Assembly: GCF_016862915.1 (NCBI RefSeq)
Contig: NZ_BONW01000051.1
Coordinates: forward strand, 1-64,000
DNA from: Plantactinospora endophytica
GTDB lineage: Bacteria; Actinomycetota; Actinomycetes; Mycobacteriales; Micromonosporaceae
Direction of reading: 5' to 3'
Length of the DNA stretch: 64,000 nucleotides
In this document: positions 44,196 through 53,000 of the stretch, piece by piece
How positions within the stretch are numbered: position 1 is the stretch's first letter
Layout: every line of letters starts with the position of its first letter
Translations under genes and position numbers: made by a program
Notes under the pieces: model-generated
Databases searched by the model: none
The model's input: the letters and a program-made list of their open reading frames with translations, nothing else
What the model was told of the DNA's origin: nothing

Positions 44196-44747
44196 ACTTC
44201 TCGCAGTATGAAGTTCCCATAGTGCTCGATCGGCGCGAGCGTCAACGGGCTGGAATCGCCTGCGTCGCGCCTGCACGTGCGCTCGCGCGCGGTGCGCCAC
44301 CTGGTGCACCGCCGTCACGGATTTGCCTACCGATGCGGCGATGTCGTCGTAGTCGAAGCCGAACACCTCGCGCAGCACGAACACCGCCCGCTCGTCCGGG
44401 CTGAGCGTCTCGAGCAGTACGAGCATCGCCATCGACACCGACTCGGCGAGTACCACATCGGCCGACGGGTCGTTGTCGTCAAGCAGCAGCGGCTCGGGCA
44501 GCCACGGGCCGACGTAGTCCTCGCGACGGCGCGCGCTCGCCCGCAACGCGTTGAGCGCCTGACGGGTCACCAGCCGCGCCAGGTACGACCTGGTGTCCCG
44601 CACCGTCGCGAGGTCCACCTCGGCCCACCGCAGATAGCTGTCCTGCAACACGTCGTCGGATTCGGTGGCCGAGCCAAGTATCTCGTAGACGATCGTGAAC
44701 AGCAGTGGCCGCAACAGGGTGAACCGCTCGGCATGCTCGTCAGTGGT
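44195..44747 (-). pseudogene. ECF41-type sigma factor, truncated
   Basis: From GTG 44747: TDEHAERFTLLRPLLFTIVY and EILGSATESDDVLQDSYLRW (region 2), GPWLPEPLLL (the ECF41 WLPEP motif), then LETLSPDERAVFVLREVFGF and DDIAASVGKSVTAVHQVAHR (region 4) up to RRRRFQPVDA. The SnoaL-like domain is lost at the MMPL scrap; the open frame continues to 43656 but is unrelated. It could still make a sigma protein without its regulatory domain. Confidence 0.75.
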
Positions 44748-45304
44748 CACGGGACGGGACCCCCCGGTCGTCGTCGACACTGGTCAACGTCTTCTCGGTG
44801 AGCAGCCGGTCGAGCGTGTCGGTGGGCAGCCCACTGGCGGCCGCCAGCCCGGGCACACCAAAACCCGTCGCCCAGATGGTCAGTGCGCTCGGCCGCACCG
44901 TACCGCAGGCAAGGACAATGGAATCCCGGCGAACCTCGGTGACCACGTCAGCTTCGCGCACGGTGACACCGTGCTGGGACAGCCACCTTACGGCGTACCG
45001 GCGACCCGGCGAACTCCAGGACGACACCACGGTTCCGCCACACACCAGAGTGACCGGGGTGCCCTTGCTCGGTCAGTTCGGGGGCCGTCTCGATGTCGGT
45101 CAATCCGCTGCCGACCACGGTGACCGGAGCATCGGTGGGCACCTCCTCCAGCCTGGCGTGTAACCGCGGCGCAGCCTCGAACTCGATGATGGGTAAAGTG
45201 AACTCGATCGCGCCCGGCACCGATCGCGGTATCGCCGCCGCGAGCATTCCGGCATGACCACCGCCGATGACAACGACCTTGTGGCGTGTGTTGTGCTCAG
45301 TCAT
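44740..45304 (-). pseudogene. FAD-dependent oxidoreductase (NDH-2-like), deleted and frameshifted
   Basis: It starts at 45304 with RHKVVVIGGGHAGMLAAA, then jumps over about 100 residues directly to SVPGAIEF and LEEVPTDAPVTVVGSGLTDI ETAPELTEQG (two parts), which parallels the copy at 37156. After a frameshift near 45060, CGGTVVSSWSSPGRRYAVRW, LSQHGVTVREADVVTEVRRD and LTIWATGFGVPGLAAASGLP follow to TSVDDDR at the start of the ECF gene. An internal deletion plus a frameshift make it non-functional. Confidence 0.75.
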
Positions 45305-45401
45305 GCCCCCAAAACACCGCTGATGACCGACACCTGACACGACGTGACACGGGTCACCACAGGTCATGACGCCATCGAACAGACGGTTCGCCCGGTGGCG
45401 T

Positions 45402-46463
45402 TCACGGGATCCGTTTCTCCCCGTTGCCGGATTGGACGAGCCGGAAGAAGAACCGGGCGGCGCTCCGCTGCGCTGCCCGTTGCAGGCGCGCGGCCACCCG
45501 ACGGTCCGGGTCTGCCGTGCGGGCGACGGCCAGGCGCGGGAAGAGGGCTTCGGCGTTGGTGCGGATGACCGCTCGCCGGTGCCCGAGTTCGAGGCAGGTG
45601 TCGATTCCGTTGGCGAAGTACTGCCCGGCTGGAATGGGCGCGAAGGGCCAGTCACTGCCGAATAGCACACGCCCGGGTCGGGCAAAGGCAAGCAGGGTGG
45701 GTAGGGCGGCCGGGCTCGAGGACAGGGCGGTGTCGAAGTAGAAAGCGCGGAAGTCGTCCAGGACGTCCAGCGGGCTGCGTGCGGTGTCGGCGGATATGGC
45801 CAGGGCCATGCGGTGTGAGGCGTAGGGCAGAAAGCCTCCGGCGTGGCTGAGGACGAACCGGATTCTGGGGTATCGCCGGAGGACGCCGGTTCGGACGAGG
45901 AGGTACGCCGCTCGGGTGGTGTCGAGCAGGAAGTCGGCGGCGAACGGTGGGATGCCGTCGATGGCTGGTCCGGGCAGGTCGGCGGGGTGGACGAAGACGA
46001 CGGCAGCGCGCTCGTCCAGGGTCTGCCACAGCGCATCCTGGTCGGGCCCACCGAGGTAGTCGCCGTTGCTGTTGGCCAGCAGGGTGACGCCGTCGGCGCA
46101 GAGTTCGTCGAGGGCGCGACGGGCCTCGGTGGTGGCGGCCGTGATGTTGGGCATCGGCAGGGTGGCGAAGTACCCGAATCGGGTTGGATGCTCGGCAGCG
46201 AGCTCTGCGGCGTAGTCGTTGAGCTGCCGTGCAAGGTCACCGGCTTCGGTCGGTCTGGTGAGGAAGCTGGTGCCGGGGGTCGAGACGGACAGCAGAGCCG
46301 CGGCGGTGCCGAGCAGGTCCATCTGGTCCAATGCGGACTCGGGTGTCCAGGTGGGCAGGGCCCGACCGCCCGCCGCCGCGATGCCGGCCTCGGCGAGCAG
46401 GGCGCGGTAGAAGGGCGGCACGATGTGCTGATGGACGTCGATCCTGGATAGCTGGCCGGTCAC
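45402..46463 (-). CDS. ACMSD-like amidohydrolase / aromatic acid decarboxylase
   Basis: 353 residues from GTG 46463 (GAGAGG upstream; ATG 46517 is the alternative). TIM-barrel amidohydrolase_2 with metal ligands: SRIDVHQHIVPPFYRALL (HxH), AAVVFVHPADLPGPAIDGIP (His), IRFVLSHAGGFLPYASHR (His) and VLFGSDWPFAPIPAG (Asp). Relatives include 6-methylsalicylate and gamma-resorcylate decarboxylases, which act on hydroxylated aromatic acids. It is next to a TetR gene on the same strand and upstream of the PKS operon, so it may tailor or salvage an aromatic acid. The substrate is inferred only from the family. Confidence 0.88.
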   Translation of the reverse strand: MTGQLSRIDVHQHIVPPFYRALLAEAGIAAAGGRALPTWTPESALDQMDLLGTAAALLSVSTPGTSFLTRPTEAGDLARQLNDYAAELAAEHPTRFGYFATLPMPNITAATTEARRALDELCADGVTLLANSNGDYLGGPDQDALWQTLDERAAVVFVHPADLPGPAIDGIPPFAADFLLDTTRAAYLLVRTGVLRRYPRIRFVLSHAGGFLPYASHRMALAISADTARSPLDVLDDFRAFYFDTALSSSPAALPTLLAFARPGRVLFGSDWPFAPIPAGQYFANGIDTCLELGHRRAVIRTNAEALFPRLAVARTADPDRRVAARLQRAAQRSAARFFFRLVQSGNGEKRIP

Positions 46464-46539
46464 GCGGTGGTTCCTCTCGACGTGATAGACAATGCTGCGG
46501 GCGGCCGTGATCTCCATCCCCCACCATTGCTGATCGCAG

Positions 46540-47187
46540 CTACGGCTGGGCTTGGTCTTGGGGAGTCCCTGGGGCCATCTGGAGGGCTGCCTCGTAGACC
46601 AGCCGCGCGTGCAGCTCGAACATCGCGGTGAAATCGACGACATCGCCGTGGATCTCGCGCTGCAGGAACAGTCCGTCGGCCCCGGCCAGGGCGTACGTCA
46701 CGACGGTCCGCACGTTCGCCGGATCGAGGTCCGGCAGCAGCGTCTCGATCACTTCGGTGAACTTCTGTCGGGCGACCTCGCGGACCTGGAGAAACACGGC
46801 CCGGCCGCGGGGCTCCTCGGGGCGCCGCTCCAGGGCGAGCATGAGACCCAGGCGCAGGAAGTCGGGGGCGTCCACGAGCGACGCGGCCACCGCCGCGCCG
46901 ACGGCGACGATTCGCTGAAGCGGCGTACCGGTTTCCTCGCCGGGCAGGTCGACGGCCGCCAGCCAGGTCTCGAAGCTGCGTTCGATCACTGCGGCGAGCA
47001 GGTCGTCCTTGTCCCTGAAATGCCAGTAGATCGAGCTCGCGGGCAGCCCGCAGCGGGCGCTCACCGCCGCGATCGAGGTCCCGTCATATCCGCGTTCACT
47101 CGCGATCTGCACGGCAGCGTCGAGGATGCGTTGCCGCGACTCCACGCCGTTGGCGCGCTTCCTACGCGTGAGCTGTGTCCCTGTCAT
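46540..47187 (-). CDS. TetR-family regulator upstream of the decarboxylase and PKS operon
   Basis: 215 residues. RQRILDAAVQIASERGYDGT and SIAAVSARCGLPASSIYWHF with RDKDDLLAAVIERSFETWLA are the helix-turn-helix; the C-terminal domain has DLDPANVRTVVTYALAGADG and LFLQREIHGDVVDFTAMF, the TetR_C_6-like type. ATG 47187 is preferred to an upstream extension. It is co-directional with the decarboxylase gene (76 bp apart). A dyad sits upstream at 47263. It may govern the decarboxylase, the divergent biosynthetic operon, or both. Confidence 0.9.
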   Translation of the reverse strand: MTGTQLTRRKRANGVESRQRILDAAVQIASERGYDGTSIAAVSARCGLPASSIYWHFRDKDDLLAAVIERSFETWLAAVDLPGEETGTPLQRIVAVGAAVAASLVDAPDFLRLGLMLALERRPEEPRGRAVFLQVREVARQKFTEVIETLLPDLDPANVRTVVTYALAGADGLFLQREIHGDVVDFTAMFELHARLVYEAALQMAPGTPQDQAQP

Positions 47188-47262
47188 GCCGCACCCACCT
47201 CTCGCCTCGCCGCGACCTTGACGATGCCGTCGCCACAAATCTACCGTAGCGATCGTTCTAGT

Positions 47263-47278
47263 TGTAGCAAGCGCTACA
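47263..47278. promoter_or_regulatory. TetR operator candidate upstream of the TetR gene
   Basis: TGTAGC-AAGC-GCTACA is a dyad 76 bp from the TetR start, with a second near-palindrome (TAGCGATCGTTCTA) at about 47247-47260 beside it. The position between divergent TetR and exporter genes suits joint control. Confidence 0.55.
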
Positions 47279-47340
47279 GGATGCGTCGGTGACCTTCACC
47301 CTGGATAGTCCCGGCGCGGTTGGTGGTCGTGGCTCCCGGC

Positions 47341-47367
47341 TGTCACAAAACGGTGTGCAGCGTCGTC
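47341..47367 (+). promoter_or_regulatory. ECF41-type promoter motif
   Basis: TGTCACA (47341-47347), 16 bases, then CGTC (47364-47367): exactly the -35/-10 layout described for ECF41 sigma factors. It points at the exporter/PKS operon, whose first start codon is at 47491. No other gene lies between. Inference; the ECF41 gene at 37929 would be the obvious partner. Confidence 0.55.
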
Positions 47368-47490
47368 CAGTGCGTGTGGCGGGACCAAGGTTGAGAGGTA
47401 GGAGCCGGGCATGGGCCGGATCAACGGACGCCGCCCGATCCGCGCAACCGCAGGGCTACAACCTGGTGCGCCACATAACGAGGAGAATCC

Positions 47491-48477
47491 ATGGTGGACC
47501 AGACGTTCGGGCTCCAGCCTGCGGTCGACGCCCGGAGTCTCGGCCGGACTTACGTGCAGCGCCGGCGACTCTTGGGACCGCCGGTCGGTGAGGTCACCGC
47601 ACTGGGTGGAGTCGACCTACGCATCGGCGAGGGTGAGCTGCACGGGTTGCTCGGTCCGAACGGCGCGGGCAAGACCACGATGTGCAAGATCCTGTCCACG
47701 GTGCTGACGCCGTCCTCGGGTTCGATCAGGATCTTCGGGCTGGACGTGGTGCGTGACGCGAAGCAGCTGCGCCCGCTGATCGGCATCGTGATGGGCGGCG
47801 AGCGCGGCTTGTACTACAAGTTGACAGCACGCGAGTATCTGCGGTACTGGGCAGCGCTCTACGGCGTCGACACCCCTACTGCCGCCCGTCGCGCCGGCGA
47901 GTTGCTCGATCGGCTTGGGCTCGGCAAGCGTGCGGACCACCGGATCGAGACGTACTCGCGCGGCATGAAGCAGCGACTGCATTTGGCCAGGGGGCTCGTC
48001 ACCGATCCTCGGCTGCTCCTGCTCGACGAGCCGACCTCCGGTCTGGACCCGCTGGGGGCCAGGGCGTTCCGGGCGCTGATCGGCGAGTTGCGCCAGGACC
48101 GGACGATCCTGCTCACCACCCACGACATGGTGGAGGCCGAGCAGCTCTGCGACCGGGTCACGTTGATCGACAACGGCCGGGTCATCGCCACGGAAAGCCC
48201 GTCGACGCTCAGCACCCGGCTGACCCGGTTCGAGCGGGTCGACGCGCAGGGCGTCGACGACACGCTGCTGGCCAAACTTGCCGACGTGTCCGGGGTATCG
48301 GGCGCCGGGCGGCGCCCCGACGGCTCGGTCCGGGTGGAGACCGCGGCGAAGGACGCGTCCGGACAGGTCCTACGAATGCTGCTGGACGCCGGGGTGACCC
48401 GGGTACGCACGTCGCTGCCGGACCTCGAGGAGGTGTACGTGCACCTCGTCGACGGGCAGGGCGCGGCGCGGAGGTGA
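47491..48477 (+). CDS. ABC exporter ATPase (DrrA/Nod-type)
   Basis: 328 residues. Walker A LLGPNGAGKTTMCK (about 53-66), Q-loop region LIGIVMGGERGLYYKLTARE, signature YSRGMKQRLHLARG, Walker B RLLLLDEPTSGLDPLG, switch His in ILLTTHDMVEAEQLCDRVTL, and a C-terminal regulatory tail. The DrrA-like subgroup exports antibiotics with separate permeases. ATG 47491 is preceded by AGGAG. The stop overlaps the next gene (GTGA). It is the first gene of the seven-gene operon and very likely exports the operon's product. Confidence 0.93.
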   Translation: MVDQTFGLQPAVDARSLGRTYVQRRRLLGPPVGEVTALGGVDLRIGEGELHGLLGPNGAGKTTMCKILSTVLTPSSGSIRIFGLDVVRDAKQLRPLIGIVMGGERGLYYKLTAREYLRYWAALYGVDTPTAARRAGELLDRLGLGKRADHRIETYSRGMKQRLHLARGLVTDPRLLLLDEPTSGLDPLGARAFRALIGELRQDRTILLTTHDMVEAEQLCDRVTLIDNGRVIATESPSTLSTRLTRFERVDAQGVDDTLLAKLADVSGVSGAGRRPDGSVRVETAAKDASGQVLRMLLDAGVTRVRTSLPDLEEVYVHLVDGQGAARR

Positions 48478-49241
48478 CGGCAACGCTGGCGGCGGTGCGG
48501 CTGCAATGGTGGCTTATGCGGGGCAGCCTCGACGACCGTCAGTCCTTCATCCTCGCCCCGCTGTTCGTGCTGCTGCTGGTCGGCGCGGCGTACGCCCGTG
48601 GTCGTCAGGACCTGATTCCGCAGGCCGCCCTCGGCGCGGTGCTGATTTCCCTGTGGAACATCTGCGTGCAGGTCGGCGGGGGCATCGTCAGCAACGAGCG
48701 GCGGTTCGCCACCTTCGAGCTGGCTGCGGCCAGTCCTGCGGCCTTCCCACTCCTGGTGCTGGGCCGGGTGAGCACCGTCGTCGGGGTGGCCCTGCTGGTG
48801 ATACCCGAGGTGTGGCTGGCCACGCTGCTGTTCTTCGGCACGGCGGTCACCGTGGCACACCCAGGGCTGTTCGCGATCGCGCTGCTGCTCACAACCTTCG
48901 GCATGATCGCCGTGGCCGGGTTCGTCGCCGCGCTGTTCGTCCTGGCGCGCAACGCCTTGTACCTCCAGATCGCCTTCACGTATCCGTTCTTCATCCTCGG
49001 AGGGCTGGTCGTGCCGGTGTCGATGCTGCCGGAGTGGCTGGGGCCGGTGTCGCGGCTGGTGTTCTTGTCGTGGGGAGGCGATCTGCTGCGCGCGTCGCTC
49101 GACCCGCAGCCGCCGGCCGGGGTCGGGAAGCAGGTGACCGGACTGCTCGTCGCGTCGATCGTCACGTTCGCGCTGGGGCAGGTGCTGTTGGGCCGGCTCG
49201 TCGACCGGGCACGCCGGCACGGATCGCTGGGGCTGGCGTGA
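48474..49241 (+). CDS. ABC exporter permease 1 (ABC-2 type)
   Basis: 255 residues with six helices: QSFILAPLFVLLLVGAAYAR, LGAVLISLWNICVQVGGGIV, VSTVVGVALLVIPEVWLATL, FAIALLLTTFGMIAVAGFVA, LQIAFTYPFFILGGLVVPVS and VTGLLVASIVTFALGQVLLG. SNERRFATFELAAASP is the ABC-2 coupling-loop region after helix 2. GTG 48474 overlaps the ATPase stop, and its own stop overlaps the second permease (GTGA). It forms the membrane part of the exporter with that gene. Confidence 0.9.
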   Translation: MTATLAAVRLQWWLMRGSLDDRQSFILAPLFVLLLVGAAYARGRQDLIPQAALGAVLISLWNICVQVGGGIVSNERRFATFELAAASPAAFPLLVLGRVSTVVGVALLVIPEVWLATLLFFGTAVTVAHPGLFAIALLLTTFGMIAVAGFVAALFVLARNALYLQIAFTYPFFILGGLVVPVSMLPEWLGPVSRLVFLSWGGDLLRASLDPQPPAGVGKQVTGLLVASIVTFALGQVLLGRLVDRARRHGSLGLA

Positions 49242-50035
49242 GCCGGCTGTTGACGGTCGTCGGCTGGTCGTTGCGGCTGGGCCTGTCCGACCTCCGCACG
49301 GTGCACACCTGGCGGTCGTGGGTGTTCGGTTGGCTGTCCCGGGTCGTGTCGCAGGTGCTCTTCTTCAGCCTGGTCGGGCTGCTGTTCGGCGGCCGGGACC
49401 AGGTGCAGTTCCTGCTCGTCGGAAGTGCTGCGGTTATCGCCGTGCTGGAGTGCCTGTCGATCGTCATGTGGGCGGCGGCCGACCGGCACCTCGGCACGGC
49501 CGGCCTGGTCGTGGTGTCGCCCACCGACTACTTTCTGGCGTTCGCGGCGCGCGGGCTGCACACCGTGCTGACCGGTACGCTGTCGGCCCTCATCGCGCTC
49601 TATGCCGGCGCCGCGATCCTGCGGGTACCGCTGCATTGGCAGGGTGCGGTCGCCGCCGCGCCGGTCGTGCTGCTCGGCGCGTGCTCGGTCTACCTGCTGG
49701 CGGTGCTGGTCGCGGGTCTGGTCGCCACGGCGTCTGGTGCGCAGTGGCTGGCGCTGAACCTGACGTACATGCTCATCATGATTTTCGGCGGTTTCGTCAT
49801 TCCGCTCGACACCTGGCCGGCGGTGGTGCGGGCAATCGTCTCCGCAGTGCCGTACACCCACGCGTTGCAGGCGTTGCGCGAGGCGCTGGCGACCGGACCG
49901 GACTGGTCGTCCGTCCTGGCCCACTGTGGCTGGGAAGTCGTCGTCGCCGCAGCGTGGGCGGTGGCGGCGAAATCCGCGTTCGGCCTGGCGATCCGGCACG
50001 AGCGGCGCTCCGGTGGCGCGCTCCTGGCCGGCTGA
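49238..50035 (+). CDS. ABC exporter permease 2 (ABC-2 type)
   Basis: 265 residues from GTG 49238, overlapping the previous stop. Six hydrophobic segments, including WLSRVVSQVLFFSLVGLLFG, QFLLVGSAAVIAVLECLSIV, LTGTLSALIALYAGAAILRV, VVLLGACSVYLLAVLVAGLV and ALNLTYMLIMIFGGFVIPLD. ADRHLGTAGLVVVSPTD is the equivalent coupling loop. It pairs with the preceding permease as a heterodimer. Only 32 bp separate it from the PKS gene. Confidence 0.9.
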   Translation: MSRLLTVVGWSLRLGLSDLRTVHTWRSWVFGWLSRVVSQVLFFSLVGLLFGGRDQVQFLLVGSAAVIAVLECLSIVMWAAADRHLGTAGLVVVSPTDYFLAFAARGLHTVLTGTLSALIALYAGAAILRVPLHWQGAVAAAPVVLLGACSVYLLAVLVAGLVATASGAQWLALNLTYMLIMIFGGFVIPLDTWPAVVRAIVSAVPYTHALQALREALATGPDWSSVLAHCGWEVVVAAAWAVAAKSAFGLAIRHERRSGGALLAG

Positions 50036-50067
50036 CCACACGGACCATCACAAGCGGGGAGTGGCAG

Positions 50068-53000
50068 ATGTCCAACGTAGACGGCAGGGTGGCGATCGTC
50101 GGGTACGCGGCGCGACTGCCGGGCGCCGACGACGCCGACACCTTCTGGCGGAACCTGTGCGCCGGCCGGGAGTCCGTCCAACAGCTCGACGCCGAAACGA
50201 TGGTGGAACGCGGCGTTCCGGAAAGCATGGCGCGACGCAAGGGTTTCCGGGCGGTCAGCGCCACCGCCGGAGACCTCGACCGGTTCGACGCCGAGTTCTT
50301 CGGCTTCACGCAGCGGGAGGCAGAAATCTGCGACCCGCAGTTCCGGCTGTTTCTGGAGCTGTCGTACACCGCGCTAGAGCACTCCGGGCACAACCCGTGG
50401 CAGTTGCCGGGCCGAGTCGCCGTGCTCGGCGGGGCAGCGTTGGGGACGTATCGCGAGGACCATCTGTTCCGCAACCGCTCGGTCCGCCAGGCGGTCGGTG
50501 ACGCGAGCATCCTGGTCGGCACCGGACCGGACTACATCGCGCCGCTGGTTTCGTACAAGCTCGGCTACGGCGGTCCGAGTGTCTCCCTCTACACGGCCTG
50601 CTCCACCTCGCTGGTCGCGGTTCATCTCGGCGTGCGGAGCCTGCGGGCCGGTGACTGCGACGTGGTGGTCGTCGGTGGTGTACAGGTGGACCTACCGATC
50701 GCCGGCGGCTACCTGTACCGGGAGGGCGGCATGTACTCGGCGGACGGTCACGTCCGGCCGTTCGCGGCCGACGCTTCCGGCACGATCTTTGGCAACGGCG
50801 GCGCGATCGTGGTGCTCAAGCGTTACGCCGACGCCGTTGCCGACGGTGACACCATCTACGCGATCGTGCTCGGCACCGCCGTCAACAACGATGGCAGCAG
50901 GCGGGCCGGATTCACGGCGCCCGGCGTCGCCGGCCAGGTTGACCTGGTCCGCTCGGCGTTGCGGGACGCCGCGGTGGACCCGCGCACGATCGGCATGATA
51001 GAGGCGCACGGCACCGGCACGGTTCTCGGCGACCCGATCGAGGTCTCGGCGTTGAGCGAGGTGTACCGGGAGCACACCGCCGATCGTGGGTTCTGCTGGC
51101 TCGGATCTGTCAAGGGCAACGTCGGGCACCTGGGTGCCGCAGCCGGCGCCGTGGCGCTGATCAAGAGCGTCTACGCCCTGCGGACCGGGACCATCCCACC
51201 CACCATCAACTGTGAAGTGCCGAACCCTGCGCTGCACCTGGACGAGGGTCCGTTCCGGCTCGCGACCAAGCTGACCGGCTGGGACCGCGAGCAGTCCGTA
51301 CGACGCGCGGCGGTGAGCTCGTTCGGGATCGGCGGTACCAACGCCCACGCCGTTCTCGAGCAGGCCCCCGCACTCCCCTGGCCCGAGGCCGAGCAGGACG
51401 CCTGGCGGGTCGTCGCGCTGTCTGCGCGGACCCCGGAGGCGCTGGACGAGGCCGGTTCGCGGCTCGGCCTCGCGCTCGCCGACGGCGCCGGGGACGGCGG
51501 GTTGGGCGCCGTGGCGTACACCCTGCAGGAGGGGCGACCCGGGTTCTCGCAGCGCCGGGCGGTCGTCGCCCGGAACGCGGCATCTGCGGCCGAGGCACTC
51601 CGGGCGCCGGTGGGCACCGGCGGTCTTCTGGTGAGCGGGCAGGCCACCACCCAGAACCCCCGGGTGGCGATGCTGTTTCCTGGCCAGGGCGCCCAGTCAC
51701 CCGGCATGGGCGCGGCGCTCTACCACGTATATCCACAATGGCGGGATGCGGTCGACGAGTGCGCCGTGATCCTCGAACCGCTACTCGGGTTCGACCTGCG
51801 GGAGCTGCTGCTGGCTCGGCCCCACGATGCGGACGCGGCGCTGCGGCTGCGGGAGACGGCAGTGGCGCAGCCGGCGCTCTTCGTGGTGCAGTGGGCCGCC
51901 ACGCGGCTCTGGGCGGACCTCGGTGTCCGGCCTGCCGCGATGCTCGGGCACAGCGTCGGCGAGCTCACCGCCGCCTGCGTCGCTGGTGTGTTCGACCTAC
52001 CGGACGCGCTGCGGCTCATCGCGCGGCGCGGAACGCTGATGCAGTCCACGCAGCGAGGCGCGATGCTGGCCCTGCTGCTGGACGCCGAAGCGGTACGCCC
52101 GATGCTGCCCGACGACCTGGACCTCGCGGCGGCGAACTCGCCGTCGGCCTGCGTGGTGTCCGGCCCGGCCGAGGCCGTGGCCGCGTTCGCAGCCGAGCTC
52201 GACGACCTCGGCATCGTCGCTACGCCGCTGCGCACCTCGCACGCCTTCCACTCCCGGCTGCTGGATCCGGTCCTGGACGCGTTCGTCGCTGCCTTCGACG
52301 GAGTGGAACTGCGACCGCCCGCCGTGCCGTTCGTGTCCGACGTGACCGGTGATTGGATCTCGGCCGGGCAGGCCACCGACCCCCGGTACTGGGCCGAGCA
52401 ACTGCGGCACGAGGTCCGGTTCGACGCGGGGTTGGCGACGCTGCGCCGGGCTGGGCATGACCTGCTACTCGAAGTGGGCCCCGGCAAGGCGTTGAGCGCC
52501 TTCGCGCGACAGCACATGATCAACGCCGGAGAACGGGCCGTGACGGTCGCCGCGATGTCCGGCAGGTACGACGACGTGGCCGACCTCTGCCTCGCCGCCG
52601 CACACCTGTGGACCAACGGTGTCGAGCCGGTGTGGGAGCGGTTGGAGCGTTCACGGGTGCGCCGCCGGGTGGCGCTGCCGGCGTACCCACTGCGGCGGGT
52701 GCGCTGCTGGGTGGAGCCGGACAAGGGTACCGACGACGAGCCGGACCAGGAGTTGCCCCGACTCAACCTGTACCTGCCGACGTGGCGCCAGGTCCCGCGC
52801 GTGACCGGGGCCCCGGATGCTGGGCAGCGGTGGCTGCTGGTCGGCGGCGGTGAGCTGGCCGGTGCCGTCGCCGGGTTCGCCACAGCCGCCGGCGTCGACG
52901 CGGTCGTCGCGACTGGGAACGAGTGGCAGGTGGCACCCGATTCGCCACCGGTGGACCGGGTCCTGGTCCTCGACGGCCTCGACCTGTCCACGTGGCGGCT

